Assembly: GCF_000226095.1 (NCBI RefSeq)
Contig: NC_016476.1
Location: forward strand, 2,852,001-2,916,000
Source: Thermothelomyces thermophilus ATCC 42464
Lineage: Eukaryota; Ascomycota; Sordariomycetes; Sordariales; Chaetomiaceae
Direction: 5' to 3'
DNA length: 64,000 nucleotides
In this document: piece after piece, positions 32,674 through 43,923 of the stretch
Layout of the letters: each line of letters begins with the position of its first letter
Numbering within the stretch: position 1 is the stretch's first letter
Translations under genes and position numbers: made by a program
Notes under the pieces: generated by a model
What the model was told of the DNA's origin: nothing
Database searches by the model: none
What the model saw: the letters and a program-made list of their open reading frames with translations, nothing else

Positions 32674-33749
32674 ATGTATTTAGACAGCTTCTCTAAGTGC
32701 CTCTGGCACTTAGAAGAATCAACGCTTTTATTACCTACTTCTACAGACTATAATAGTTAGTCTAGGAGTGCTGCCTATAGTGTAAATACTACTATAGTAT
32801 TGTACCTTTATAGCCTTTCTAAGCTATACTAATTATAGCTACTAAGCTATAGCAAGTAGTGCCTACTACTAGTTCGAATCTATAATCTTATTACTAATTA
32901 CAAGTGTTTAAACGCTATAGGAGACTATTTATCTAGATAAATAACTATATCCCTTTGCTTAAATAGATGCCTAAACGATTAGATATAATAGTAATAGTAA
33001 CTTTGTTAAGATCTAATAAATAAGCCTAAACTATAATAGGTATATTAGACCTATTACTTTATTGTTAAAAATGCCTATTAGCGTTAGGTTTAGAGGCTTA
33101 CTTTAATAGAACTTTAAATCCTTAAGCTAGTAGTATCCTTTAAGGAGGCTAACTAGTATTTAGCTTATATATAAGACTTTAATAACTACCTAATTAGTAA
33201 AGATTACCTAGAGTTATAGAATCTTAATAAGTATATATTAAAAGGACTTGTAAACCGCTTTATTAAGCGCTTTCTCTAGCTTTTAGACTAGGCGCTTATT
33301 TTACTATTATTATTGGAAATAAGAGCTATACTAGAAGTATGAGTTTAAGAGGAATCTTAATATAGGGGACCTTTAGAGACCCTAAAAACGTTAAGCCCTA
33401 ATAGCCTAGTTTAATAATTTACTATATTATTAGAAATAGCCTTATAAAGGATAAGTTTACTTATTAGCCTATTAGATCTACTGGAGATATTAAGGCCTAA
33501 GCTAAATTTAATAGGTCTAAGTTAATAGGGTAATTAGGCACTAAGTAGACCTATTAGAATTACCTAAAGTATAATTATAATTAATATATTAAGGGAACTA
33601 TTAGAAAGGGAAGAATCTTAATAAGGGTCTTCTTAAACCCTTTAGCTAATAGCCTATCTAATAGAAAGATCACTAATAGCAATGCTAATACTAGTAGGAG
33701 ATACCCTAATTAAGGGGTATATACCCTTCTTACTATTAGATTTAACTAA
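32674..33749 (+). mobile_element. Ty3/gypsy-like element G, left fragment (5' end and start of gag)
   Basis: From about 32674 (TGTATTTAGACAGC) the DNA turns abruptly TA-rich. The beginning holds a perfect 9-bp inverted repeat (CTAAGTGCC-TCT-GGCACTTAG, 32693-32713), probably in the element's LTR. Later sequence is mutated coding DNA on the + strand, full of TAG/TAA where CAG/TGG/CAA codons would be. It is cut at 33750-33754 by insertion of element A (TSD GGAGA) and continues at 56950. The exact LTR borders could not be fixed because no second copy is in the window. Confidence 0.6.
32693..32713. repeat. perfect 9-bp inverted repeat at the repeat-block border
   Basis: CTAAGTGCC at 32693-32701 and its exact complement GGCACTTAG at 32705-32713 are separated by TCT. 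It lies within the first 40 bases of the presumed LTR of element G. Confidence 0.8.
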
Positions 33750-33754
33750 GGAGA

Positions 33755-34207
33755 TGTAACGAACCCAGCTCAGACTTCTTCTAAAAGGGTTCAGACGAAG
33801 GTACATCAAGCGGGACAAGCGTACAGGTCGTCTAAGGGATTCGGTGAAGCCAAAGGGTTTATAACAACACTAGAGTTATCTCTTACAGTAGTTAGCGATG
33901 CTTGGTATAAGTACTGTGATTATAGGTTGCTATTACTAGTAAACTCCTAGAGTCTACTATAACGAGTGGCTATCTATATATATATATACTTCTACCGATC
34001 GCTTATAGTCCCTTTCTATTTTATCCTTAGATCGCCTTTAGTAGCTAGCTATCCTCTGCTATCTTTCCCTTTTCGGTAATCGTTTGCCTGTGGTAGCCTG
34101 TGCTCCTTAGTGATCCTGTGTTAGCTTTGCTTCGTGCCTTTCTTGATTAGTGGCTTATTTAGCCTCCTATACCCTACCAGGTCATGGTATATAGTTAGCT
34201 TGTAATA
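33755..34207 (-). repeat. 3' LTR of element A
   Basis: 453 bp, starting TGTAACGAACCC and ending GCTTGTAATA on the + strand. On the element's own strand this is TATTACAAGC...GTTACA, a mutated form of TGTCACGAGC...GTCACA seen in less mutated copies. It contains a TATATATATATATA run at about 33975. Confidence 0.88.
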
Positions 34208-37200
34208 TGATACCCCCTCTTTAGGGCTTTTAACCTGAAAGCTTCTTATAACTTTTTTTAAATACCATTAACACCCCCTTTTTCTGGTAGGTAATGTCCT
34301 TCTTCTGCTAACTTCCTTTTATTATAGCTAATTATATTCCTAGGAATCGTCGTAATCTTAAATATAAACGATACGCTATTACGATCAAGATTAAGCGAGA
34401 GGGTTATAAGGTCGCTATACCTTACAAGTATTATTAGAATATAAAGCCACGAAAGCGTTATATAATAATAGAGGGTTTAAACAAGTGTCAAAACTATATT
34501 TATATAGGTAAGAAGTGTAGTAGTCTAAATGTTATAGATACCCGTAGGTTCCTTGTTATTTTTCTTCGTAGTCTTAGGTTACTAACTATCTTAGTCCTTT
34601 TAAATTTATCAGAGTAGGAGAAGGTTTTAAGAGAGATTACTAAGACTAAGGTACTACTTGCTTAGACGCTAAGCCGTTTAAGTCGATTACGTCGTTTATA
34701 GTAATCTCTACATGATCGTAGTACTAAAGTTTTTCATCGTAGTATAGCTTATCTAGAAAAGGAGGAAGAACTAGATACTCCTTTGCTAATGTCGGAGACG
34801 TAGACCCTTATAGGTTAGGCTTAGGCGTTAAATACTTTTGACGTGCTTAATTAGGAGTCAATTAGGTTAGATCCTAGTCCTAATTCTAGTAGGTTCCCCT
34901 CTTTTTCTATTAGGGAATAGGCTTTAGAGCCGGTTCTTATAGCTAGTTAGGATTCTACTAGTAGAATTACTCTAGTTTCTTAGGGTAACTTAGATTCTTA
35001 ACTAGTTCCTATAAGTTATCTTCTAGTCTAAAATTAAGCTATTTAACTAGGTATTATAGTTCTCTATTAATAATATATAAATCTAGAATTTCTTCGATAT
35101 CCTATTCTTTCTCTTCGTCCTTTACTTCGATGTTTATAGCAATTTTAGTGTTCTTTAGCGCTAGTTCGAGAAGTGAAATATAAAAAACGTCTATCTATAG
35201 TTATATAGATGACGGTAATAATAGTCAATAGTTAGATGTCGAAATTTGTTCTTTGATAACGAAGGGTCTAACCTTCTTAAAGTTTAGCTTCGTGCTTAGT
35301 CGTTTAGTTCGCAGGTTTCGTACAATTAAGTAGACTTTGTCTCCCCTCTCTAGGCAAGGTCCCTCGAGCCTATACTTATTATAGTAGTCCTTTATTCTAG
35401 TCCTAATAAACTCGAGTTCCTTTTTAAGCTTCTCGTATGGTATATATATTTGTTCTACTTTGACTACTACTCTCGGCACTATAACCTCTAGTCCTTGCCT
35501 AAGGTCTACTTTATATCTATAGTTTGTAAAGAACGGTATAACTTTGGTCGTTTCCGTTAGTGTTATATTATAAGCAAGTTATATTATTAGTAATAGTATG
35601 ACCTAGTTGTCTTGCTAATAGTTGACGTAAGAATAAAGGTACTACTCGATAACTTGGTTTAGTCGCTCCGTTTGTCCGTCGGTTTGTAGGTAATATGCTG
35701 TTAATAGCTTGCTATTAACGCCTAATTGTTGTATTAACGCTTACTAGAACTTCGATACGAACTTGGTATCTCTATTAGTAATCTATTCTTATAGCTAAGC
35801 GTATACTAATATAACTTACTAATAGATTATGTCTACTAACTGTTCCGCTGTCTAGGACTTCTTATAGGGAAAGAAGTATGCCTATTTAGTTAGGCAGTCT
35901 ACTATAATGAGAATACTATTATAGATTACCCCTATGGCTATATCTTTAGATTCTAGTAGTTTCGTAATAAAGTCTATCGTAACTAAACTCTATAGTTTGT
36001 TAGCTATTAGCAGTAGCTAAAGTAGCCTATATAGCTTATATTGTACCGTTTTGCTTCAATTGTAGATATCGTAGCTCTGTACGACTTCCTTAACTCGTGC
36101 CGTTAACTATAGAAAGTCATAGTATTTCTTGACTTATATAACAGTCTTCGTAACTCCTTTATATCCTCCGAGTTTCGACTTATAGAGTTTTCAAATCATT
36201 TATAGCTATTGGTCTTTGTTATAGATATACGTTTTACCTTAGTACTAGAGTTTCCTATCTTTTTCTTTTACTTTATTAGGTACCGCTAGTCTAGGTATTG
36301 CTTAATACTATGCCTTGTCGATCCTTTCTTCTCGAAAGATTATATAATATTCTAGGAACGAGTCGAGTAGATCGTCTTCTATAGGTGTCTACGTTTCGTG
36401 ATATAGCGTTCCATCTATTCGTTCCTTGAATAACGGTGGCGTTATTTCCGTTTGTCCTTCTATACGATCTGTTTATCGGCTTAAGGCATCTGCTTGTATA
36501 TTCTCCTTGCCCTTCTTATAGTAGATCTTAAAATTGAATTCTACAAGGAATTCTACCTATTATATTTGTCGTCTATTAAGCTCCTTTATCATCGTAAAGT
36601 ATTATAAATTCTTATAATCTATATATACTTATACTAGTTTAATCGTACTACTAAGGTATAGTTGCTATTCTTTAAAAGCTTTAATAATTGTAAGTAGTTC
36701 CTTGTCGTAGATTAGATAATTAAGATATAGTTTATCAAGCTTCTTTAAAAAGAAGGCTATAGGATATAGCTTCCTTTGTTCGTCTTGTTATCCTAACTAT
36801 CCTCCGATGGCGTAGTCTGAAGCGTCCGTTTCTACCTTAAATGGCTTCTTAGGGTCTGGTAGCACTAGTACTAGATCTTTAGTAATGGCGTTACGGATCT
36901 ACGTAAATGCTTGCTTGTGTTACTCTTCTTATTAGAATTTAGCGTTCTTCTTAGTAAGTTCGTACAAAGGTCGTACGATTGCTCCAAAGTTCCTAATAAA
37001 TATCTGGTAGAAGTTCGTAAATCCGATGAAACTTTATACTTCTGTAACTGACGTCGGTTATAGCTAATTCTTAATAGCTTTAACTTTTAAAGGTTCTATC
37101 TAAATTTGTCCTAGGGATATCTTATATCCTAAAAATACTATCTTCCTAACGTAGAATTTACTCTTTTCCTTATTAACTAATAGCTTATATATATATAACG

Positions 37201-39884
37201 TATCTAGTACTACTTTTATATACTTCTAGTGTTTGTCTATTATCTTAGAGAAGATAAGTATATTGTCAAGATAATATACCGTAAATTTGTTAAGAAAGGG
37301 TCGGATAGCTTGATCGATCAGGGCTTAGAACGTTACTAGCGCGTTCGTAAGTCCGAATAGCATGACAAGGTACTTATAATGACTATAGGGTATTCTAAAG
37401 GCCGTTTTCTACTTGTTGCCTTCTTTGATCTATATATAGTTATAGGCCGATGGCAAGTTAAGATATATAAAGTATTAGGCTCTTACTAACTAATCTCGAA
37501 GCTATAAGATTCGTAGTAACAGGTATTAGTTTTTTATAGTCTATTTATTAAGTTACTAATAGTCAATATATAACTATAGCTTTCTATCTTTCTTAAGTAC
37601 AAATAAAATTAGGTAGCCTACTAGCGATATCGATAGATAGATATATCCTCTTTAAAGGTTCTCCTCTAAATATCGCTTAAGTTCTTCGTTCTATATCTAG
37701 CTTATATAGTAAATCTTAAAGAACTTTAGTCATGCTCCTTCCTTAAGCTTAATCTTGTGATCCTATAGACCGTGCTCTAGTAATCCTTCTAGATACTTTG
37801 GTTCGAATGCTAGGTATCCTTTGTATTCCTTTAGTACTTCCCTAGTCTTGTCTCGTCTCTTGGCTTTCTAATAGTATATAAACTTGGTTCCGTCTATAGT
37901 GATGCTAGCGATTTCTCCTGTCTCAACCTACTACTCTAGTTATAGTACTCCGTATTCGTTAATAGAGAGAATAGCTATCGGCGGTTTAGCTCGTTCCTCC
38001 TGTCATAACGTCGGTATCGTTATACCACTTCTTCTAGAGTCTATAGTAGTCTGCCTACTACTATCTGTCTCTTGTAGTAGATCCGTAGGATATGCCTTCC
38101 CCTGAGCATCGTCTGCTTACGATCCTTGTACGCTCCCTATCTCGCTAGTCGAATACGACTCCGTTTAGGGTTATAGGTAGCTACCATTCTTCTAGCTAAT
38201 GTCCGAGTTATAATCTTTATATTATAATAACCCTAATATTATATCTTTATTGTTATCTATATCTATAATACTAAATATAACTACTATAGTCTTCCTTACT
38301 ATAGTAATGTTAATCGGTTTGGTCTTCCTATATACCTATTATGTTGGAAATGGCCCTTTGACTATGCCATGCTTTTACTTTATTCTCTAGGGTATCTATA
38401 GCTAATTTATAAGCGTCGGCGAAATCAGATTTATCTCTGCTCTACTATCTACTAGTACAAGCATTTCGTACTATCTCTATTATGCTATTATCTATAGTCG
38501 CTTGTCTTGCTACCGTTGTCTAAAGATTACGGCGATTTCCTATATTTCCGCTAGAAGGTCTCGATATAGTGGTCTCTTATACTAGTTCCTCCTATATTAC
38601 GCTACCACTCGCCGCTATACAGGCGTTAATAGTTTCCAGGCCCCTCGGAAGGCCTTAACCCGTTTCCCAAGTTAGTGTTAACCTCTTCGGTTATTTGGCT
38701 AATAGTAGCTTCGTCAATCGTACTTATTTCTATAAGCCATTAAGTGCTTATAGCTTCCTACCATTAGGTCTGTTCTACTTTTCGTCGTATATACTATAGC
38801 TTCATCTAAAGTTCCTAGATCTATGATTTCTTTTTATCTACGTAATAGAGGCAGTCGTTACTCTAGCACAAGTCCTATATATCTCGTTCTATTCCGTGGT
38901 ACCTAGGCTAGGCTCGTTTTGGAACTACCGTAATGCCTTCTAGATTATAGGCTTCGATCTTCTAAAGCAATTCGGCTGCTCTGTTTCCTGTATTATAGAC
39001 CTATTCTATAGGGCAGAGGCTTCTATCCTCATTTCCTTGTCGGGTCGGCTAGTGATTGTTTTCGAATTTGTTACGAAAGTAGTATCGGCATTTGTGTAAT
39101 ATATACTAGAACTAGGGCACTTGTATATATGCCTTGTGTCGTAGGTATAGTTATATAGCGTTGCCTAGAAGGTATTAGAATTCTTTTCTAAATCCTTCCT
39201 ACTATACGTAGACTGTAGGTACTCTAATGCTAAGGTAGGAATGTTTCTTCTAGTAGTTTTCCTATATACGTTCGTCTTTTCTATAGTGTACGCATATAAA
39301 CTAATACTCTAGGTTCTATACGTTATAGCTAAGTTGCTAATCGTTAAAATACTTGGCATAGCTATTAAGCCTATTATATATCACAGGCTATTCCCCTTTA
39401 ATGGTTTCTACGATATATTAGAGTTCCCTTATCTTGTCCCTTATCTTATCGCTTTACTAGGCAAGTCGAATCAAGCGTCTATCCCATTTACGTAGTTCCG
39501 TACTAAGCCGGAAAACTTCGTTATAGTACCATTCGATTCGTTCTTAGAGGAATAGAATATTAGGTCTAGGTCTTTCGATTCCTTAGGTATCGGTTGTCTA
39601 CGATCTATCCTACCTCTAGGTAACTATAAAACCCTACTGCCTTAGGGCTAGGAGAATCGAAATTGGTAATATATACTCTCCTGCCATATCCTATTTGGCA
39701 AGACCTATCTCTAGGTCTACCATAACTAGTTTAGAGTATAGTACTTATTTGTCTTTACCGTTGCTGTCGTATCTAAGACTAACTATATTACTATCCCTAT
39801 CTTCGTAGCTTGTAGCCGCTACTTTAATAATATCCTTAGTAGTTTTGTCAATAGCTATAATTTCCTTTCTAGGGACTGTTTTCT
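34208..39884 (-). pseudogene. RIP-degraded gag(3' part)-pol of element A
   Basis: Read on the minus strand from high to low coordinate: gag 3' part (39884 to about 39000), a protease-like region near 38450, RT with YLDN at about 37255-37285 (YLDD in B and C), RNase H (about 36500-36900), integrase (about 35300-36300; GDKVYLIVRNLRTKRLSTKL at about 35280-35340) and a chromodomain relic near 35050-35110. Stops occur every few dozen codons, mostly TAG/TAA where CAG, TGG or CAA stand in related copies. The longest intact stretch is 84 codons (35225-35479). No functional product is expected. Confidence 0.85.
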
Positions 39885-40342
39885 TATTACAAGCCAACTA
39901 TATATCGCGACCTGGTGAGGCATAGGAGGCTAAATGAGCCACCAATCAAGAAGGGCACAAAGCAAGGCTAATATAAGATCGCTAGGGAGCACAGGCTATT
40001 ATAGGCAAACGATTGCCAAAAGGGAAAGATAGCAGAGGATAGCTAGCTACTAAAGGCAATCCAAGGACAGGATAAAAGGAGACTATAAGCGATCGGCAGA
40101 AATATATATATATATAAATAGCCACTTGTTATAGTAGACTCCAGGAAGTTCACTAGTAATAGTAACCTAACCTACAATTACAGTACTTATACCAAGCATT
40201 ACTAACTATTATAGGAGATAACTCTAGTATTATTATAAACCCTTTAGCTTTACCAAATCCCTTAGACGACCTATATACTTATCCTACTTAATTTACCTCT
40301 ATCTAAACCCTTTTAGAAGAAGTCTAAGTTAGGTTCGTTATA
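39885..40342 (+). repeat. 5' LTR of element C
   Basis: 458 bp, TATTACAAGCC...GTTCGTTATA, a mutated TG...CA LTR. It contains a TATATATATATAAATAG TATA-like stretch at about 40107-40127. Confidence 0.9.
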
Positions 40343-43300
40343 TGTTGCTATTACTCCCTTTGTTTTGTCATAGCTTAGAACAGAGGTAATTTCGACCTTG
40401 ACATCAATATAGCTACTAACGTTACGGCCAAATAGCTACTTGCCTAGCTCGGTCAACTCTAGTAACGGATCTAGGAGTTAGACTAGAGAGATAAGGTTGC
40501 TTAAGCTCGGATCAAGGAACTCGAAAACGGCGAAAAGCACTTATAGAAGCTAGTTAACAAGGCCTACGCCAAAATTAAGGCACTCGAGGGCGCCAAAGCG
40601 AGCCGCATTAAGATCGAACTACCTAGCAAATACGGAGGAACTAAGGAAGATCTTATAGGATTCCTAACGAACCTCCGATCTTACTTCTAGCTTAATGATG
40701 ACAAGTTTCTGGATAATAAAGCTAAAGTCCTCTATATAGCTATAAGACTAGAGGGCAAGGTATTTAGATAGTTTAAGCCTATATAGAATGACTATCTTAT
40801 TAAAGAAGACGAAGATAACTAAGATATATTTATATAGGTAGTCTTTTAATCCTATGACTAGTTTAAAGAAGAGCTTTAGAAGGTTTTTAGCAATAAAGAT
40901 AAGAAGATTTATATATAAGAAAGACTTGCTAATCTCTAATGGACTAAGTTAGTAGCCTCCTATACTATATAGTTTAGATAGGATATACTTAAGTCTTAGC
41001 TTAACAATAAGGCATTAATATAACTATTTTATAATGGCTTAAAGGAAAAGGTTAAAGACAAACTATATAAGTATGACTAGCCTAAGACTCTAGATAAATA
41101 TATTATATAGGCTATTAGAATCGATAATCGACTCTATATACGAGAGTAGTAGAAACGAGGTCAGATAAACGGAACTATAGTCAAGGCTAACGATAAGAAA
41201 AAACGAGTATATGTTAGCATATTACATAGGACGTATCCTAAAGCTATAGATATAGATGTAGCATAGAAGTAGGACAAGAAAAAGACGGCTAAAGATAAGT
41301 CTAACGTTACTAGCTATAACTATAGAAAGAAAGGACACTATAAACAAGAATATCGAAGCCCAAAGAAGGACTAGAAACCAGTCCCTAGGAAGGAAATTAC
41401 GGCTATTAACGAAACCGCCAAGGATATTATCAAAGTAGCGGCTACGAGCTACAAGAATAGGGATAACGACACGGACAGTCTTAGATACGACGGCGATAGT
41501 AAAGACGAACAAGCACTATACTCCGAACTAGTTACTATAGACCTAGAAACAGGTCTTGCCAAATAGGATATAGTAAGAGAATATACACTACTAATTTCGA
41601 TTCTCCTAGCCTTAAGGCAGTAGGGTTTTATAGTTACCTAGAGGTAGGATAGATCGTAGACGACCGATACCTAAGGAATTGAAAAACCTAGACCTAATAT
41701 TTTATTCCTCTAGGAATAAATCAAATAGTACCGTAACGAAGTTTTCCGGCTTAATATAAAACTATACGAACGGGATAGACGCTTGATTTGACTTATCTAG
41801 TGGAGTAATAAAATAAGGGACAAGATAAAGGAACTCTAATATATCGTAAAAACTATTAAAGGGAAACAGCCTATAATATACAATAGGCCTAATAGCTATA
41901 CTAAGTATTTTGATAATTAGTAACTTAGCTATAACATATAGAACCTAGAGTACTAGTTTATATACGCGAACTATAAAAAAGACAAATATACGTAGGAAAA
42001 CTACTAGAAGAAATACTCTTACCTTAGCATTAGAGTACCTACAGTCTATATATAGTAGGAAGGATTTAGAAAAGAATTCTAATACCTTCTAGGCAACGCT
42101 ATATAACTATATCTACGATACGAGGTATATATACAAGTGCCCTAGTTCTAGTATATGTTATACAAATACCGATACCACTTTCGCGACAAATTCGAAAATA
42201 ATCACTAGCCGACCCGACAAGGAAATAAGGACGGAAGCCTCTACCCTATAGAATAGGTCTATAATGTAGGAAATAGAGCGGCCAAATTGCTCTAGAAAAT
42301 CGAAGCCCGCGATCTAGAAGGCATCATAGTAGTACTAAAACGAGCCTGGCTTAGGCACTATAGAATAGGACAAGATATATAAGACTCGTGCCGAAGTAAC
42401 GACTGCCTCTACCACGCAGACGAAAAGAAATCGCAGATCTAGGAGCTTTAGATAAAGCTATAGTACGTATGATAGAAAGTAGAACGGACCTAATGGTGGG
42501 AAGCTGCTAGCACTTAATGGCTTATAGAAATAAGTACGATCGACGAAGCCGCTATTAGCCGGACAACCGAAGAGGTTAGCACTGACCTAGGAAACGGGTC
42601 AGGGCCCTTTAAGGGGCCCGAAAACCATTAACGCCTGTATAGCGACAAGTAATAGTATAGTATAGGAGGAACTGGTGTAAGAGACTACTATATCGAGACC
42701 TCCTAGTAGAAATATAGGAAATCGCCGTAATCTTTAGACGACAGCGGCAAGACAAGCGATTATAGATAACAATATAATAGAAATAGCACGAAATGCTTAT
42801 ACTAATAGATAGTAAAGTAGAGATAAACCTAATTTCGCTAATACTTGTAAATTAGCTATAGATACCTTAGAGAATGAAGTAGAAGCATGGTATAGTTAAA
42901 GGGCCATTTCTAATATAATAGGTATATAAAGAGACTAAACTAATCAATATTACTATAGCAGGGAAAACTATAGTAGTTATATTTAGCACTATATATATAG
43001 GCAATAATAAAGATATAATATTAGGATTATTATAGTATAAAGATTATAACCTAGACATTAGCTAGAAGAATAGTAGCCACCTATAACCCCGAACGGAGTT
43101 ATATTTGACTAGTAAGATAAGGAGTACATAAGGATCGCGAGCAGACAATACTTAGGGGAAGGCATATCCTATAGATCTACTACAAGAGACGGACAATAGT
43201 AGGTAGACTACTACGGACTCTAGAAGAAGCGGCATAACGACACCAACATTACGATAGGAGGAACAAGCTAAACTACCGATAGCTATTCTCTCCGTTAACG

Positions 43301-43505
43301 AATATAGAGCACTATAACTAGAGTAGTAGGTTAAGATAGGAGAAATCGCTAGCATCGCTATAGTCAGAACCAAGTTTATATACTATTAGAAAGCCGAGAG
43401 ACAAGACAAGACTAGGGAAGTACCAAAGGAATATAAAGGACACCTAGCATTTAAACCGAAGCATCTAGAAAGATTACTAGAACACGGTCTATAGGATTAC
43501 GAGAT
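40343..43505 (+). pseudogene. RIP-degraded gag and protease of element C (upstream half)
   Basis: The gag start codon is ATA at 40409-40411, where element B has ATG. A well conserved helix follows at 40540-40780 (KYGGTKEDLIGFLTNLRSYF). The zinc knuckle at about 41314-41370 reads YNYRKKGHYKQEYRSPK, with Cys codons turned to Tyr (TGY to TAY). A protease motif is at about 42795-42830 (LIDSKVEINLIS, where DSGAE is expected). Sequence runs to 43505 and is then broken by element B within the beginning of the RT domain. Confidence 0.85.
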
Positions 43506-43923
43506 TGTGACGAACCCAACTCAGACTTCTTCTAAAAGGGTCCAGACGGAGGTAGGTTAAGCGTGACGAGCAGGCAGGTCGTCTAAGGGATTCGGTAAAG
43601 CCAAAGGGTTCATAACAACACTAGAGTTGTCTCTCACAGTAATCAGCAATGCTTAGTATAAGTACTGTGATTATGATTGTTACCACTGGTAAACTCCTAG
43701 AGTCTACTATGACGAGTGACTATCTACATGTATATATAATCCTAGTGATTACTCCTAATCACGGTGATCGTGAGTAATCGCATGGTGGTGATCACCCTGA
43801 TCGCTAGTGAGCGTAATGATCACTGTACTTCCTATGTTGTAATTAGTCCTTCCGTTCCTTCGGCTTGATTGGCCCGTTTGTGCCGGTGGCCTAGGCAGCA
43901 TCTGTATACATATTTCCATGACA
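43506..43923 (-). repeat. 3' LTR of element B
   Basis: 418 bp. The right-hand part on the + strand (43737-43923), which is the 5' (U3) portion on the element's strand, is unlike the LTRs of A, C, D and F. It carries a hairpin GTGATTA-CTCC-TAATCAC (43745-43762) and the palindrome GGTGATCACC (43787-43796). The other part (43506 to about 43736) matches the other LTRs closely. Confidence 0.9.

Noticed and set aside
32860-32890. AGTTCGAATCT resembling a tRNA T-loop
   Set aside because: No acceptor stem, anticodon arm or A box could be placed around it; it lies in mutated element sequence.
37884-38105. 73-codon frame repeated in several elements (also at 43152, 47547 and 63335) resembling a small membrane protein
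   Set aside because: In every copy it is antisense to the same part of pol. Its recurrence reflects the repeated element, not an independent gene.
41222-41512. Hydrophobic 96-codon frames (also at 49408 and 55492)
   Set aside because: Antisense to the gag zinc-knuckle region of elements C, B and A; the hydrophobicity comes from reading Lys/Glu codons backwards.
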